Origin: Fasciola hepatica
Lineage: Eukaryota > Platyhelminthes > Trematoda > Plagiorchiida > Fasciolidae
NCBI GenBank assembly: GCA_948099385.1
Contig: CANUEZ040000205.1
Span: 2,046,001-2,110,000 of the forward strand
DNA: 64,000 nt
Reading direction: 5' to 3'
Shown: piece after piece, positions 13,401 to 25,912 of the stretch
Layout of the letters: every line of letters begins with the position of its first letter
Position numbering within the stretch: position 1 is the stretch's first letter
Position numbers and translations under genes: made by a program
Notes under the pieces: model-generated
Seen by the model: the letters and a program-made list of their open reading frames with translations, nothing else
The model's database searches: none
What the model was told of the DNA's origin: nothing

Positions 13401-15331
13401 CTAAGTACAACCAACGCATTCCCAAATGATAAACCTACACAGCTTCATTACTATGCATGCAATTGATTAGTAGTGGGAGATTAGATTAGATTAGATTAGA
13501 TTAGATTTGTATAATATGATTGATCATGCAGCTTGAACGCTCAACTGAGCATTGAAATCCATGGAAGCACTCAGTGTACAGCTGTTTCATCCTTGTTCGG
13601 ACTCGACTCATCAGCAGTGCACATCGACCAAGCAACCACGGGCACTCCAACAACCGCTGAACCATTGTGAATCGAACAACTTAACAACACAAGGCTATCC
13701 GGGATCGCTATCAACGCTTTGTTTAACATCTACACTACATGATATAGCACCCTTCCCAAACTGGCTTCAAATTTGAATGGTAACAACCAGCTTCACGCAC
13801 ACCGATCGACTCCTATGATGAATGATTTCACTGTAGGGGCCTAAGTACAACCAACGCATTCCCAATTGAAAAACCTACACAGATTCCTTACTATGCATGC
13901 AATTGTTTAGTAGTAGGAGATTAGATTAGATTAGATTAGATTAGAATAGATTTGTATAATATGTTTGATCATGCAGCTTGAACGCTCAACTGAGCATTGA
14001 AATGCATGGATGTACTCACTGTACAGATGTTTCATCCTTGTTCGGACTCGACTCGTCAGCAGTGCACATCGACCGAGCAACCACGGGGACTCCAACAACC
14101 GCTGAACCATTGTGAATCGAACAACGTAACAACACAAGGCTATCCGGGATGGCTATCAACGCTTTGTTCAACATCTACACTATATGATATAGCACCGTTC
14201 CCAAACTGGCTTCAAATTTGAATGGTCACAACCAGCTTCGCGCACACCGATCGACACCTATGATGGATGACTTCTCTGTAGGGGCCTAAGTACAACCAAC
14301 GCATTCCCAAATGATAAACCTACACAGCTTCATTACTATGCATGCAATTGATTAGTAGTAGGAAATTAGATTAGATTAGATTAGATTAGAATAGATTTGT
14401 ATAATATGATTGATCATGCAGCTTGAACGCTAAACTGAGCATTGAAATCCATGGGAGCACTCACTGTACAGCTGTTTCATCCTTGTTCGGACTCGACTCA
14501 TCAGCAGTGCACATCGACCGAGCAACCACGGGGACTCCAACAACCGCTGAACCATTGTGAATCGAACAACTGAACAACACAAGGCTATCCGAGATCGCTA
14601 TCAACGCTTTGTTCAACATCTACACTACATCATATAGCACCCTTCCCAAACTGGCTTCCAATCTCAATGGTAACAACCAGCTTCGCGCACACCGATCGAC
14701 TCCTATGATGGATGACTTCTCTGTAGGGGCCTAAGTACAACCAACGCATTCCCAAATGATAAACCTACACAGCTTCCTTACTATGCATGCAATTGATTAG
14801 TAGTAGGAGATTAGATTAGATTAGATTAGATTAGAATAGATTTGTATAATATGATTGATCATGCAGCTTGAACGCTCAACTGAGCATTGAAATCCATGGA
14901 AGCACTCACTGTACAGCTGTTTCATCCTTGTTCGGACTCGACTCATCAGCAGTGCACATCGACCGAGCAACCACGGGCACTCCAACAACCGCTGAACCAT
15001 TGTGAATCGAACAACTTAACAACACAAGGCTATCCGGGATCGCTATCAACGCTTTGTTCAACATCTACACTACATGATATAGCACCGTTCCCAAACTGGC
15101 TTCAAATTTGAATGGTAACAACCAGCTTCGCGCACACCGATCGACTCCTATGATGGATGAATTCTCTGTAGGGGCCTAAGTACAACCAACGCATTCCCAA
15201 ATGATAAACCTACAAAGCTTCCTTACTTTGCATGCAATTGATTAGTAGTAGGAGATTAGATTAAATTAGATTAGATTAGAATAGATTTGTATAATATGAT
15301 TGATCATGCAGCTTGAACGCTCAACTGAGCA
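10471..15331 (+). repeat. Satellite block C: mixed monomers, weak trimer/tetramer order
   Basis: Markers lie at 10893, 11338, 11780, 12220, 12665, 13110, 13552, 13997, 14442, 14887 and 15332. Four monomer tails carry the distinctive atgatgaatgatttcactg (near 10,711, 12,046, 12,489 and 13,819), spaced 1,332, 440 and 1,332 bp. Two TA-insertion monomers (11,338 and 13,110) carry gaatggtcacaacc with gatcgacacc. These recurrences show shuffled multimers, but no clean multi-copy unit as in the neighbouring blocks. The monomer at 13,997 is locally unusual (gcatggatgtactcac, acagatgtttc). Confidence 0.85.
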
Positions 15332-18300
15332 TTGAAATCCATGGAAGCACTCAGTGTACAGCTGTTTCATCCTTGTTCGGACTCGACTCATCAGCAGTGC
15401 ACATCGACCGAGCAACCACGGGCACTCCAACAACCGCTGAACCATTGTGAATCGAACAACTTAACAACACAAGGCTATCCGGCATAGCTATCAACGCTTT
15501 GTTCAACATCTACACTACATCATATATAGCACCCTTCCCAAACTGGCTTCAAATTTGAGTGCTAACAACCAGCTTCGCGCACACCGATCGACTCCTATGA
15601 TGGATGACTTCTCTGTAGGGGCCTAAGTACATCCAACGCATTCTCAAATGATAAACCTACACAGCTTCCTTACTATGCATGCAATTGATTAGTAGTAGGA
15701 GATTAGATTAAATTAGATAAGAGTGGAATAGATTTGTATAATATGATTGATCATGCAGCTTGAACGCTCAACAGAGCATTGAAATCCATGGAAGCACTCA
15801 CTGTACAGCTGTTTCATCCTTGTTCGGACTCGACTCATCAGCAGTGCACATCGACCGAGGAACCACGGGGACTCCAACAACCGCTGAACCATTGTGAATC
15901 GAACAACTGAACAACACAAGGCTATCCGCGATGGCTATCAACGCTTTGTTCAACATCTACACTACATGATTTAGCACACTTCCCAAACTGGCTTCAAATC
16001 TCAATGGTAACAACCAGCTTCGCGCACACCGATCGACTCCTATGATGGATGACTTCTCTGTAGGGGCCTAAGTACAACCAACGCATTCCCAAATGATAAA
16101 CCTACACAGCTTCCTTACTATGCATGCAATTGATTAGTAGTGGGAGATTAGATTAGATTAGATTAGATTAGATTTGTATAATATGATTGATCATGCAGCT
16201 TGAACGCTCAACTGAGCATTGAAATCCATGGAAGCACTCACTGTACAGCTGTTTCATCCTTGTTCGGACTCGACTCATCAGCAGTGAACATCGACCGAGC
16301 AACCACGGGCACTCCAACAACCGCTGAACAATTGTGACTCGAACAACTCAACAACACAAGGCTATCCGGGATGGCTATCAACGCTTTGTTCAACATCTAC
16401 ACTACATGATATAGCACCCTTCCCAAACTGGCTTCAAATTTGAATGGTAACAACCAGCTTCACGCACACCGATCCACTCCGATGATGGATGACTTCTCTG
16501 TAGGGGCCTAAATTCAACCAACGCATTCCCAAAAGTTAAACACACACAGCTTCCTTACTATGCATGCAATTGTTTAGTAGTACGAGATTAGATTAGATTA
16601 GATTAGACTAGAATACAATTGTATAATATGATTGATCATGCAGCTTGAACGCTCAACTGAGCATTGAAATCCATGGAAGCACTCAGTGTACAGCTGTTTC
16701 ATCCTTGTTCGGACTCGACTCATCAGCAGTGCACATCGACCGAGCAACCACGGGGACTCCAACAACCGCTGAACCATTGTGAATCGAACAACGTAACAAC
16801 ACAAGGCTATCCGGCATAGCTATCAACGCTTTGTTCAACATCTACACTACATCATATATAGCACCCTTCCCAAACTGGCTTCAAATTTGAGTGCTAACAA
16901 CCAGCTTCGCGCACACCGATCGACTCCTATGATGGATGACTTCTCTGTAGGGGCCTACGTACAACCAACGCATTCCCAAATGATAAACCTACACAGCTTC
17001 CTTACTATGCATGCAATTGATTAGTAGTAGGAGATTAGATTAAATTAGATAAGAGTAGAATAGATTTGTATAATATGATTGATCATGCAGCTTGAACGCT
17101 CAACTGAGCATTGAAATCCATGGAAGCACTCAGTGTACAGCTGTTTCATCCTTGTTCGGACTCGACTCATCAGCAGTGCACATCGACCGAGCAACCACGG
17201 GCACTCCAACAACCGCTGAACCATTGTGAATCGAACAACTGAACAACACAAGGCTATCCGAGATCGCTATCAACGCTTTGTTCAACATCTACACTACATC
17301 ATATAGCACCCTTCCCAAACTGGCTTCAAATTTGAATGGTAACAACCAGCTTCGCGCACACCGATCGACTCCTATGATGGATGACTTCTCTGTAGGGGCC
17401 TAAGTACAACCAACGCATTCCCAAATGATAAACCTACACAGCTTCATTACTATGCATGCAATTGATTAGTAGTGGGAGATTAGATTAGATTAGATTAGAT
17501 TAGATTTGTATAATATGATTGATCATGCAGCTTGAACGCTCAACTGAGCATTGAAATCCATGGAAGCACTCACTGTACAGCTGTTTCATCCTTGTTCGGA
17601 CTCGACTCATCAGCAGTGAACATCGACCGAGCAACCACGGGGACTCCAACAACCGCTGAACAATTGTGACTCGAACAACTCAACAACACAAGGCTATCCG
17701 GGATCGCTATCAACGCTTTGTTCAACATCTACACTACATCATATAGCACCCTTCCCAAACTGGCTTCAAATTTGAATGGTAACAACCAGCTTCACGCACA
17801 CCGATCCACTCCTATGATGGATGACTTCTCTGTAGGGGCCTAAATTCAACCAACGCATTCCCAAAAGTTAAACACACACAGCTTCCTTACTATGCATGCA
17901 ATTGTTTAGTAGTACGAGATTAGATTAGATTAGATTAGATTAGACTAGAATACAATTGTATAATATGATTGATCATGCAGCTTGAACGCTCAACTGAGCA
18001 TTGAAATCCATGGAAGCACTCACTGTACAGCTGTTTCATCCTTGTTCGGACTCGACTCATCAGCAGTGCACATCGACCGAGCAACCACGGGGACTCCAAC
18101 AACCGCTGAACCATTGTGAATCGAACAACTGAACAACACAAGGCTATCCGAGATCGCTATCAACGCTTTGTTCAACATCTACACTACATCATATATAGCA
18201 CCTTTCGCAAACTGGCTTCAAATTTGAGTGCTAACAAACAGCTTCGCGCACACCGATCGACTCCTATGATGGATGACTTCTCTGTAGGGGCCTAAGTACA

Positions 18301-18892
18301 ACCAACGCATTCCCAAATGATAAACCTACACAGCTTCCTTACTATGCATGCAATTGATTAGTAGTAGGAGATTAGATTAAATTAGATAAGAGTAGAATAG
18401 ATTTGTATAATATGATTGATCATGCAGCTTGAACGCTCAACTGAGCATTGAAATCCATGGAAGCACTCACTGTACAGCTGTTTCATCCTTGTTCGGACTC
18501 GACTCATCAGCAGTGCACATCGACCGAGCAACCACGGGGACTCCAACAACCGCTGAACCATTGTGAATCGAACAACTGAACAACACAAGGCTATCCGGCA
18601 CAGCTATCAACGCTTTGTTTAACATCTACACTACATCATATAGCACACCTCTTACACTGGCTTCAAATTTGAATGGTAACAACAAGCTTCCCGCACACCG
18701 ATCGACTCCTATGATGGATGACTTCTCTGTAGGGGCCTAAGTACAACCAACGCATTCCCAAATGATAAACCTACACAGCTTCCTTACTATGCATGCAATT
18801 GATTAGTAGTAGGAGAATAGATTAGATTAGATTAGATTAGAATAGATTTGTATAATATGATTGATCATGCAGCTTGAACGCTCAACTGAGCA
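15332..18892 (+). repeat. Higher-order repeat: trimer of 1,332-1,337 bp
   Basis: Markers at 15332, 15779, 16219 / 16664, 17111, 17551 / 18001, 18448 form a repeating order of three types. Type 1 has the TA insertion followed by ttgagtgctaacaa. Type 2 is preceded by the tract agattaaattagataagagt. Type 3 has cagtgaacat with gaacaattgtgactcg. The copies are less alike than those at 6.5-10.5 kb. The same three types reappear inside the tetramer block at 20.9-24.4 kb, so the two higher-order units share ancestry. Confidence 0.85.
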
Positions 18893-20855
18893 TTGAAATG
18901 CATGGAAGCACTCAATGTACAGCTGTTTCATCCTTGTTCGGACTCGACTCATCAGCAGTGCACATCGACCGAGCAACCACGGGGACTCCAACAACCGCTG
19001 AACCATTGTGAATCGAACAACTTAACAACACAAGGCTATCCGGGATCGCTATCAACGCTTTGTTCAACATCTACACTACATCATATAGCACCCGTCGCAA
19101 ACTGGCTTCAAATTTGAATGGTAACAACCAGCTTCGCGCACACCGATCGACTCCTATGATGGATGAATTCTCTGTAGGGGCCTAAGTACAAACAACGCAT
19201 TCCCAAATGATAAACCTACACAGCTTCCTTACTATGCATGCAATTGAATAGTAGTAGGAGATTAGATTAGATTAGATTAGAATAGATTTGTATAATATGA
19301 TTGATCATGCAGCTTGAACGCTCAACTGAGCATTGAAATGCATGGAAGCACTCACTGTACAGCTGTTTCTTCCTTGTTCGGACTCGACTCATCAGCAGTG
19401 CACATCGACCGAGCAACCACGGGGACTCCAACAACCGCTGAACCATTGTGAATCGAACAACTGAACAACACAAGGCTATCCGGGATCGCTATCAACGCTT
19501 TGTTCAACATCTACACTACATCATATATAGCACCCTTCCCAAACTGGCTTCAAATTTGAATGGTAACAACCAGCTTCGCGCACACCGATCCACTCCTATG
19601 ATGGATGACTTCTCTGTAAGGGCCTACATACAATCAACGCATTCCCAAATGATAAACCTACACAGCTTCCTTACTATGCATGCAATTGATTAGTAGTAGG
19701 AGATTAGATTAGATTAGATTAGATTAGATTAGATTTGTATAATATGATTGATCATGCAGCTTGAACGCTCAACTGAGCATTGAAATCCATGGAAGCACTC
19801 AGTGTACAGCTGTTTCATCCTTGTTCGGACTCGACTCATCAGCAGTGCACATCGACCGAGCAACCACGGGGACTCCAACAACCGCGGAACCATTGTGAAT
19901 CGAACAACTGAACAACACAAGGCTATCCGGGATCGCTATCAACGCTTTGTTCAACATCTACACTACATGATATAGCACCCTTCCCAAACTGGCTTCAAAT
20001 TTGAATGGTAACAACCAGCTTCGCGCACACCGATCGACTCCTATGATGGATGAATTCTCTGTAGGGGCCTAAGTACAACCAACGCATTCCCAAATAATAA
20101 ACCTACACAGCTTCCTTACTATGCATGCAATTGAATAGTAGTAGGAGATTAGATTAGATTAGATTAGAATAGATTTGTATAATATGATTGATCATGCAGC
20201 TTGAACGCTCAACTGAGCATTGAAATGCATGGAAGCACTCACTGTACAGCTGTTTCTTCCTTGTTCGGACTCGACTCATCAGCAGTGCACATCGACCGAG
20301 CAACCACGGGCACTCCAACAACCGCTGAACCATTGTGAATCGAACAACTGAACAACACAAGGCTATCCGGGATCGCTATCAACGCTTTGTTCAACATCTA
20401 CACTACATCATATATAGCACCCTTCCCAAACTGGCTTCAAATTTGAATGGTAACAACCAGCTTCGCGCACACCGATCGACTCCTATGATGGATGACTTCT
20501 CTGTAAGGGCCTACATACAATCAACGCATTCCCAAATGATAAACCTACACAGCTTCCTTACTATGCATGCAATTGATTAGTAGTAGGAGATTAGATTAGA
20601 TTAGATTAGATTAGAATAGATTTGTATAATATGATTGATCATGCAGCTTGAACGCTCAACTGAGCATTGAAATCCATGGAAGCACTCATTGTACAGCTGT
20701 TTCATCCTTGTTCGGACTCGACTCATCAGCAGTGCACATCGACCGAGCAACCACGGGGACTCCAACAACCGCTGAACCATTGTGAATCGAACAACTTAAC
20801 AACACAAGGCTATCCGAGATCGCTATCAACGCTTTGTTCAACATCTACACTACAT
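18893..20855 (+). repeat. Higher-order repeat: dimer of ~887 bp
   Basis: Markers are at 18893, 19333, 19780, 20220 and 20667. Monomers 19,333 and 20,220 share tttcttccttgttcgg, the TA insertion, ctgtaagggcctacatac and caatcaacgc, and sit 887 bp apart with a different monomer between them. A third member of the same type stands alone at 24,663. In these monomers a second reading frame stays open for about 81 codons because of the TA insertion and the tacat variant. It is not a gene. Confidence 0.82.
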
Positions 20856-23800
20856 GATATAGCACACTTCCCAAACTGGCTTCAAATCTCAATGGTTACA
20901 ACCAGCTTCGCGCACACCGATCGACTCCTATGATGGATGACTTCTCTGTGGGGGCCTAAGTACAACCAACGCATTCCCAAATGATAAACCTACACAGCTT
21001 CATTACTATGCATGCAATTGATTAGTAGTTGGAGATTAGATTAGATTAGATTAGATTAGATTTGTATAATATGATTGATCATGCAGCTTGAACGCTCAAC
21101 TGAGCATTGAAATCCATGGAAGCACTCACTGTACAGCTGTTTCATCCTTGTTCGGACTCGACTCATCAGCAGTGAACATCGACCGAGCAACCACGGGGAC
21201 TCCAACAACCGCTGAACAATTGTGACTCGAACAACTCAACAACACAAGGCTATCCGGGATGGCTATCAACGCTTTGTTCAACATCTACACTACATCATAT
21301 AGCACCCTTCACAAACTGGCTTCAAATTTGAATGGTAACAACCAGCTTCACGCACACCGATCCACTCCTATGATGGATGACTTCTCTGTAGGGGCCTAAA
21401 TTCAACCAACGCATTCCCAAAAGTTAAACACACACAGCTTCCTTACTATGCATGCAATTGTTCAGTAGTACGAGATTAGATTAGATTAGATTAGACTAGA
21501 ATACAATTGTATAATATGATTGATCATGCAGCTTGAACGCTCAACTGAGCATTGAAATCCATGGAAGCACTCAGTGTACAGCTGTTTCATCCTTGTTCGG
21601 ACTCGACTCATCAGCAGTGCACATCGACCGAGCAACCACGGGCACTCCAACAACCGCTGAACCATTGTGAATCGAACAACTTAACAACACAAGGCTATCC
21701 GGCATAGCTATCAACGCTTTGTTCAACATCTACACTACATCATATATAGCACCCTTCGCAAACTGGCTTCAAATTTGAGTGCTAACAACCAGCTTCGCGC
21801 ACACCGATCGACTCCTATGATGGATGACTTCTCTGTAGGGGCCTAAGTACAACCAACGCATTCTCAAATGATAAACCTACACAGCTTCCTTACTATGCAT
21901 GCAATTGATTAGTAGTAGGAGATTAGATTAAATTAGATAAGAGTAGAATAGATTTGTATAATATGATTGATCATGCAGCTTGAACGCTCAACTGAGCATT
22001 GAAATCCATGGAAGCACTCAGTGTACAGCTGTTTCATCCTTGTTCGGACTCGACTCATCAGCAGTGCACATCGACCGAGCAACCACGGGCACTCCAACAA
22101 CCGCTGAACCATTGTGAATCGAACAACTGAACAACACAAGGCTATCCGGCACAGCTATCAACGCTTTGTTTAACATCTACACTACATCATATAGCACACC
22201 TCTTACACTGGCTTCAAATTTGAATGGTAACAACAAGCTTCCCGCACACCGATCGACTCCTATGATGGATGACTTCTCAGTAGGGGCCTAAGTACAACCA
22301 ACGCATTCCCAAATGAACAACCTACACAGCTTCCTTACTATGCATGCAATTGATTAGTAGTAGGAGATTAGATTAGATTAGATTAGATTAGAATAGATTT
22401 GTATAATATGATTGATCATGCAGCTTGAACGCTCAACTGAGCATTGAAATGCATGGAAGCACTCACTGTACAGGTGTTTCATCCTTGTTCGGACTCGACT
22501 CATCAGCAGTGCACATCGACCGAGCAACCACGGGGACTCCAACAACCGCTGAACCATTGTGAATCGAACAACTTAACAACACAAGGCTATCCGAGATCGC
22601 TATCAACGCTTTGTTCAACATCTACACTACATGATTTAGCACACTTCCCAAACTGGCTTCAAATCTCAATGGTTACAACCAGCTTCGCGCACACCGATCG
22701 ACTCCTATGATGGATGACTTCTCTGTGGGGGCCTAAGTACAACCAACGCATTCCCAAATGATAAACCTACACAGCTTCATTACTATGCATGCAATTGATT
22801 AGTAGTGGGAGATTAGATTAGATTAGATTAGATTAGATTTGTATAATATGATTGATCATGCAGCTTGAACGCTCAACTGAGCATTGAAATCCATGGAAGC
22901 ACTCACTGTACAGCTGTTTCATCCTTGTTCGGACTCGACTCATCAGCAGTGAACATCGACCGAGCAACCACGGGGACTCCAACAACCGCTGAACAATTGT
23001 GACTCGAACAACTCAACAACACAAGGCTATCCGGGATGGCTATCAACGCTTTGTTCAACATCTACACTACATCATATAGCACCCTTCACAAACTGGCTTC
23101 AAATTTGAATGGTAACAACCAGCTTCACGCACACCGATCCACTCCTATGATGGATGACTTCTCTGTAGGGGCCTAAATTCAACCAACGCATTCCCAAAAG
23201 TTAAACACACACAGCTTCCTTACTATGCATGCAATTGTTCAGTAGTACGAGATTAGATTAGATTAGATTAGACTAGAATACAATTGTATAATATGATTGA
23301 TCATGCAGCTTGAACGCTCAACTGAGCATTGAAATCCATGGAAGCACTCAGTGTACAGCTGTTTCATCCTTGTTCGGACTCGACTCATCAGCAGTGCACA
23401 TCGACCGAGCAACCACGGGCACTCCAACAACCGCTGAACCATTGTGAATCGAACAACTTAACAACACAAGGCTATCCGGCATAGCTATCAACGCTTTGTT
23501 CAACATCTACACTACATCATATATAGCACCCTTCGCAAACTGGCTTCAAATTTGAGTGCTAACAACCAGCTTCGCGCACACCGATCGACTCCTATGATGG
23601 ATGACTTCTCTGTAGGGGCCTAAGTACAACCAACGCATTCTCAAATGATAAACCTACACAGCTTCCTTACTATGCATGCAATTGATTAGTAGTAGGAGAT
23701 TAGATTAAATTAGATAAGAGTAGAATAGATTTGTATAATATGATTGATCATGCAGCTTGAACGCTCAACTGAGCATTGAAATCCATGGAAGCACTCAGTG

Positions 23801-24366
23801 TACAGCTGTTTCATCCTTGTTCGGACTCGACTCATCAGCAGTGCACATCGACCGAGCAACCACGGGCACTCCAACAACCGCTGAACCATTGTGAATCGAA
23901 CAACTGAACAACACAAGGCTATCCGGCACAGCTATCAACGCTTTGTTTAACATCTACACTACATCATATAGCACACCTCTTACACTGGCTTCAAATTTGA
24001 ATGGTAACAACAAGCTTCCCGCACACCGATCGACTCCTATGATGGATGACTTCTCAGTAGGGGCCTAAGTACAACCAACGCATTCCCAAATGAACAACCT
24101 ACACAGCTTCCTTACTATGCATGCAATTGATTAGTAGTAGGAGATTAGATTAGATTAGATTAGATTAGAATAGATTTGTATAATATGATTGATCATGCAG
24201 CTTGAACGCTCAACTGAGCATTGAAATGCATGGAAGCACTCACTGTACAGGTGTTTCATCCTTGTTCGGACTCGACTCATCAGCAGTGCACATCGACCGA
24301 GCAACCACGGGGACTCCAACAACCGCTGAACCATTGTGAATCGAACAACTTAACAACACAAGGCTA
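20856..24366 (+). repeat. Higher-order repeat: 1,777-bp tetramer, two near-identical copies
   Basis: Bases 20,856-22,589 match 22,633-24,366 at an offset of 1,777 bp. I saw one difference (agtagttgg near 21,030 versus agtagtggg). Markers are 20667, 21107, 21552, 21999 / 22444, 22884, 23329, 23776 / 24221. Shared rare variants include cttctcagtaggg, ctttgtttaacatc with cctcttacactgg, ttgttcagtagtacg, and gactagaatacaattg. The left limit is set by tgatat/tgattt at 20,855/22,632 and the right limit by gagatcg/gggatcg at 22,590/24,367. Confidence 0.93.
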
Positions 24367-25896
24367 TCCGGGATCGCTATCAACGCTTTGTTCAACATCT
24401 ACACTACATCATATATAGCACCCTTCCCAAACTGGCTTCAAATTTGAATGGTAACAACCAGCTTCGCGCACACCGATCGACTCCTATGATGGATGATTTC
24501 TCTGTAGGGGCCTAAGTACAACCAGCGCATTCCCAAATGATAAACCTACACAGCTTCCTTACTATGCATGCAATTGATTAGTAGTAGGAGATTAGATTAG
24601 ATTAGATTAGAATAGATTTGTATAATATGATTGATCATGCAGCTTGAACAATCAACTGAGCATTGAAATGCATGGAAGCACTCACTGTACAGCTGTTTCT
24701 TCCTTGTTCGGACTCGACTCATCAGCAGTGCACATCGACCGAGCAACCACGGGGACTCCAACAACCGCTGAACCATTGTGAATCGAACAACTGAACAACA
24801 CAAGGCTATCCGGGATCGCTATCAACGCTTTGTTCAACATCTACACTACATCATATATAGCACCCTTCCCAAACTGGCTTCAAATTTGAATGGTAACAAC
24901 CAGCTTCGCGCACACCGATCCACTCCTATGATGGATGACTTCTCTGTAAGGGCCTACATACAATCAACGCATTCCCAAATGATAAACCTACACAGCTTCC
25001 TTACTATGCATGCAATTGATTAGTAGTAGGAGATTAGATTAGATTAGATTAGATTAGATTTGTATAATATGATTGATCATGCAGCTTGAACGCTCAACTG
25101 AGCATTGAAATGCATGGAAGCACTCACTGTACAGGTGTTTCATCCTTGTTCGGACTCGACTCATCAGCAGTGCACATCGACCGAGCAACCACGGGGACTC
25201 CAACAACCGCTGAACCATTGTGAATCGAACAACTTAACAACACAAGGCTATCCGGGATCGATATCAACGCTTTGTTCAACATCTACACTACATCATATAT
25301 AGCACCCTTCAAAAAACCGACTTCAAATTTCAATGGTAACAACCAGCTTCGCGCACACCGATCCACTCCTATGATGGATGACTTCTCTGTAGGGGCCTAG
25401 GTACAACCAACGCATTCCCAAATGATTAACCTACACAGCTTGTTTAAGAAGCATGCAATTGATTATTAGTTGGAGATTAGATAAGATTAGATAAGAGTAG
25501 AATAGATTTTTATAATATGATTGATCATGCAGCTTGAACGCTCAACTGAGCATTGAAATCCATGGAAGCACTCTCTGTACAGCTATTTCATCCTTGTTCG
25601 GACTCGACTCATCAGCAGTGCACATCGACCGAGCAACCACGGGGACTCCAACAACCGCTGAACCATTGTGAATCGAACAACGTAACAACACAAGGCTATC
25701 CGGGATGGCTATCAACGCTTTGTTCAACATCTACACTACATCATATAGCACCCTTCCAAAACTGGCTTCAAATTTGAATGGTAACAACCAGCTTCGCGCA
25801 CACCGATCGACTCCTATGATGGATGACTTCTCTGTAGGGGCCTAAGTACAACCAACGCATTCCCAAATGAAAATCCTACACAGCTTCCTCACTATG

Positions 25897-25912
25897 AATA
25901 CATCTGTGTATT
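25897..25912. repeat. Alternative tail hairpin AATACA-TCTG-TGTATT
   Basis: Here the usual tgcatgcaattgatta is replaced by a different word containing perfect 6-bp inverted arms around a 4-base loop. The surrounding tail is also variant (atgaaaatcctacac, cttcctcactatg, gagattagtttaaattag). Confidence 0.8.

Noticed and set aside
25290..25480. Transposon insertion in the divergent monomer at 25.1-25.55 kb
   Set aside because: Monomer length is 448 bp, so only substitutions and small changes are present. There is no inserted element and no target-site duplication.
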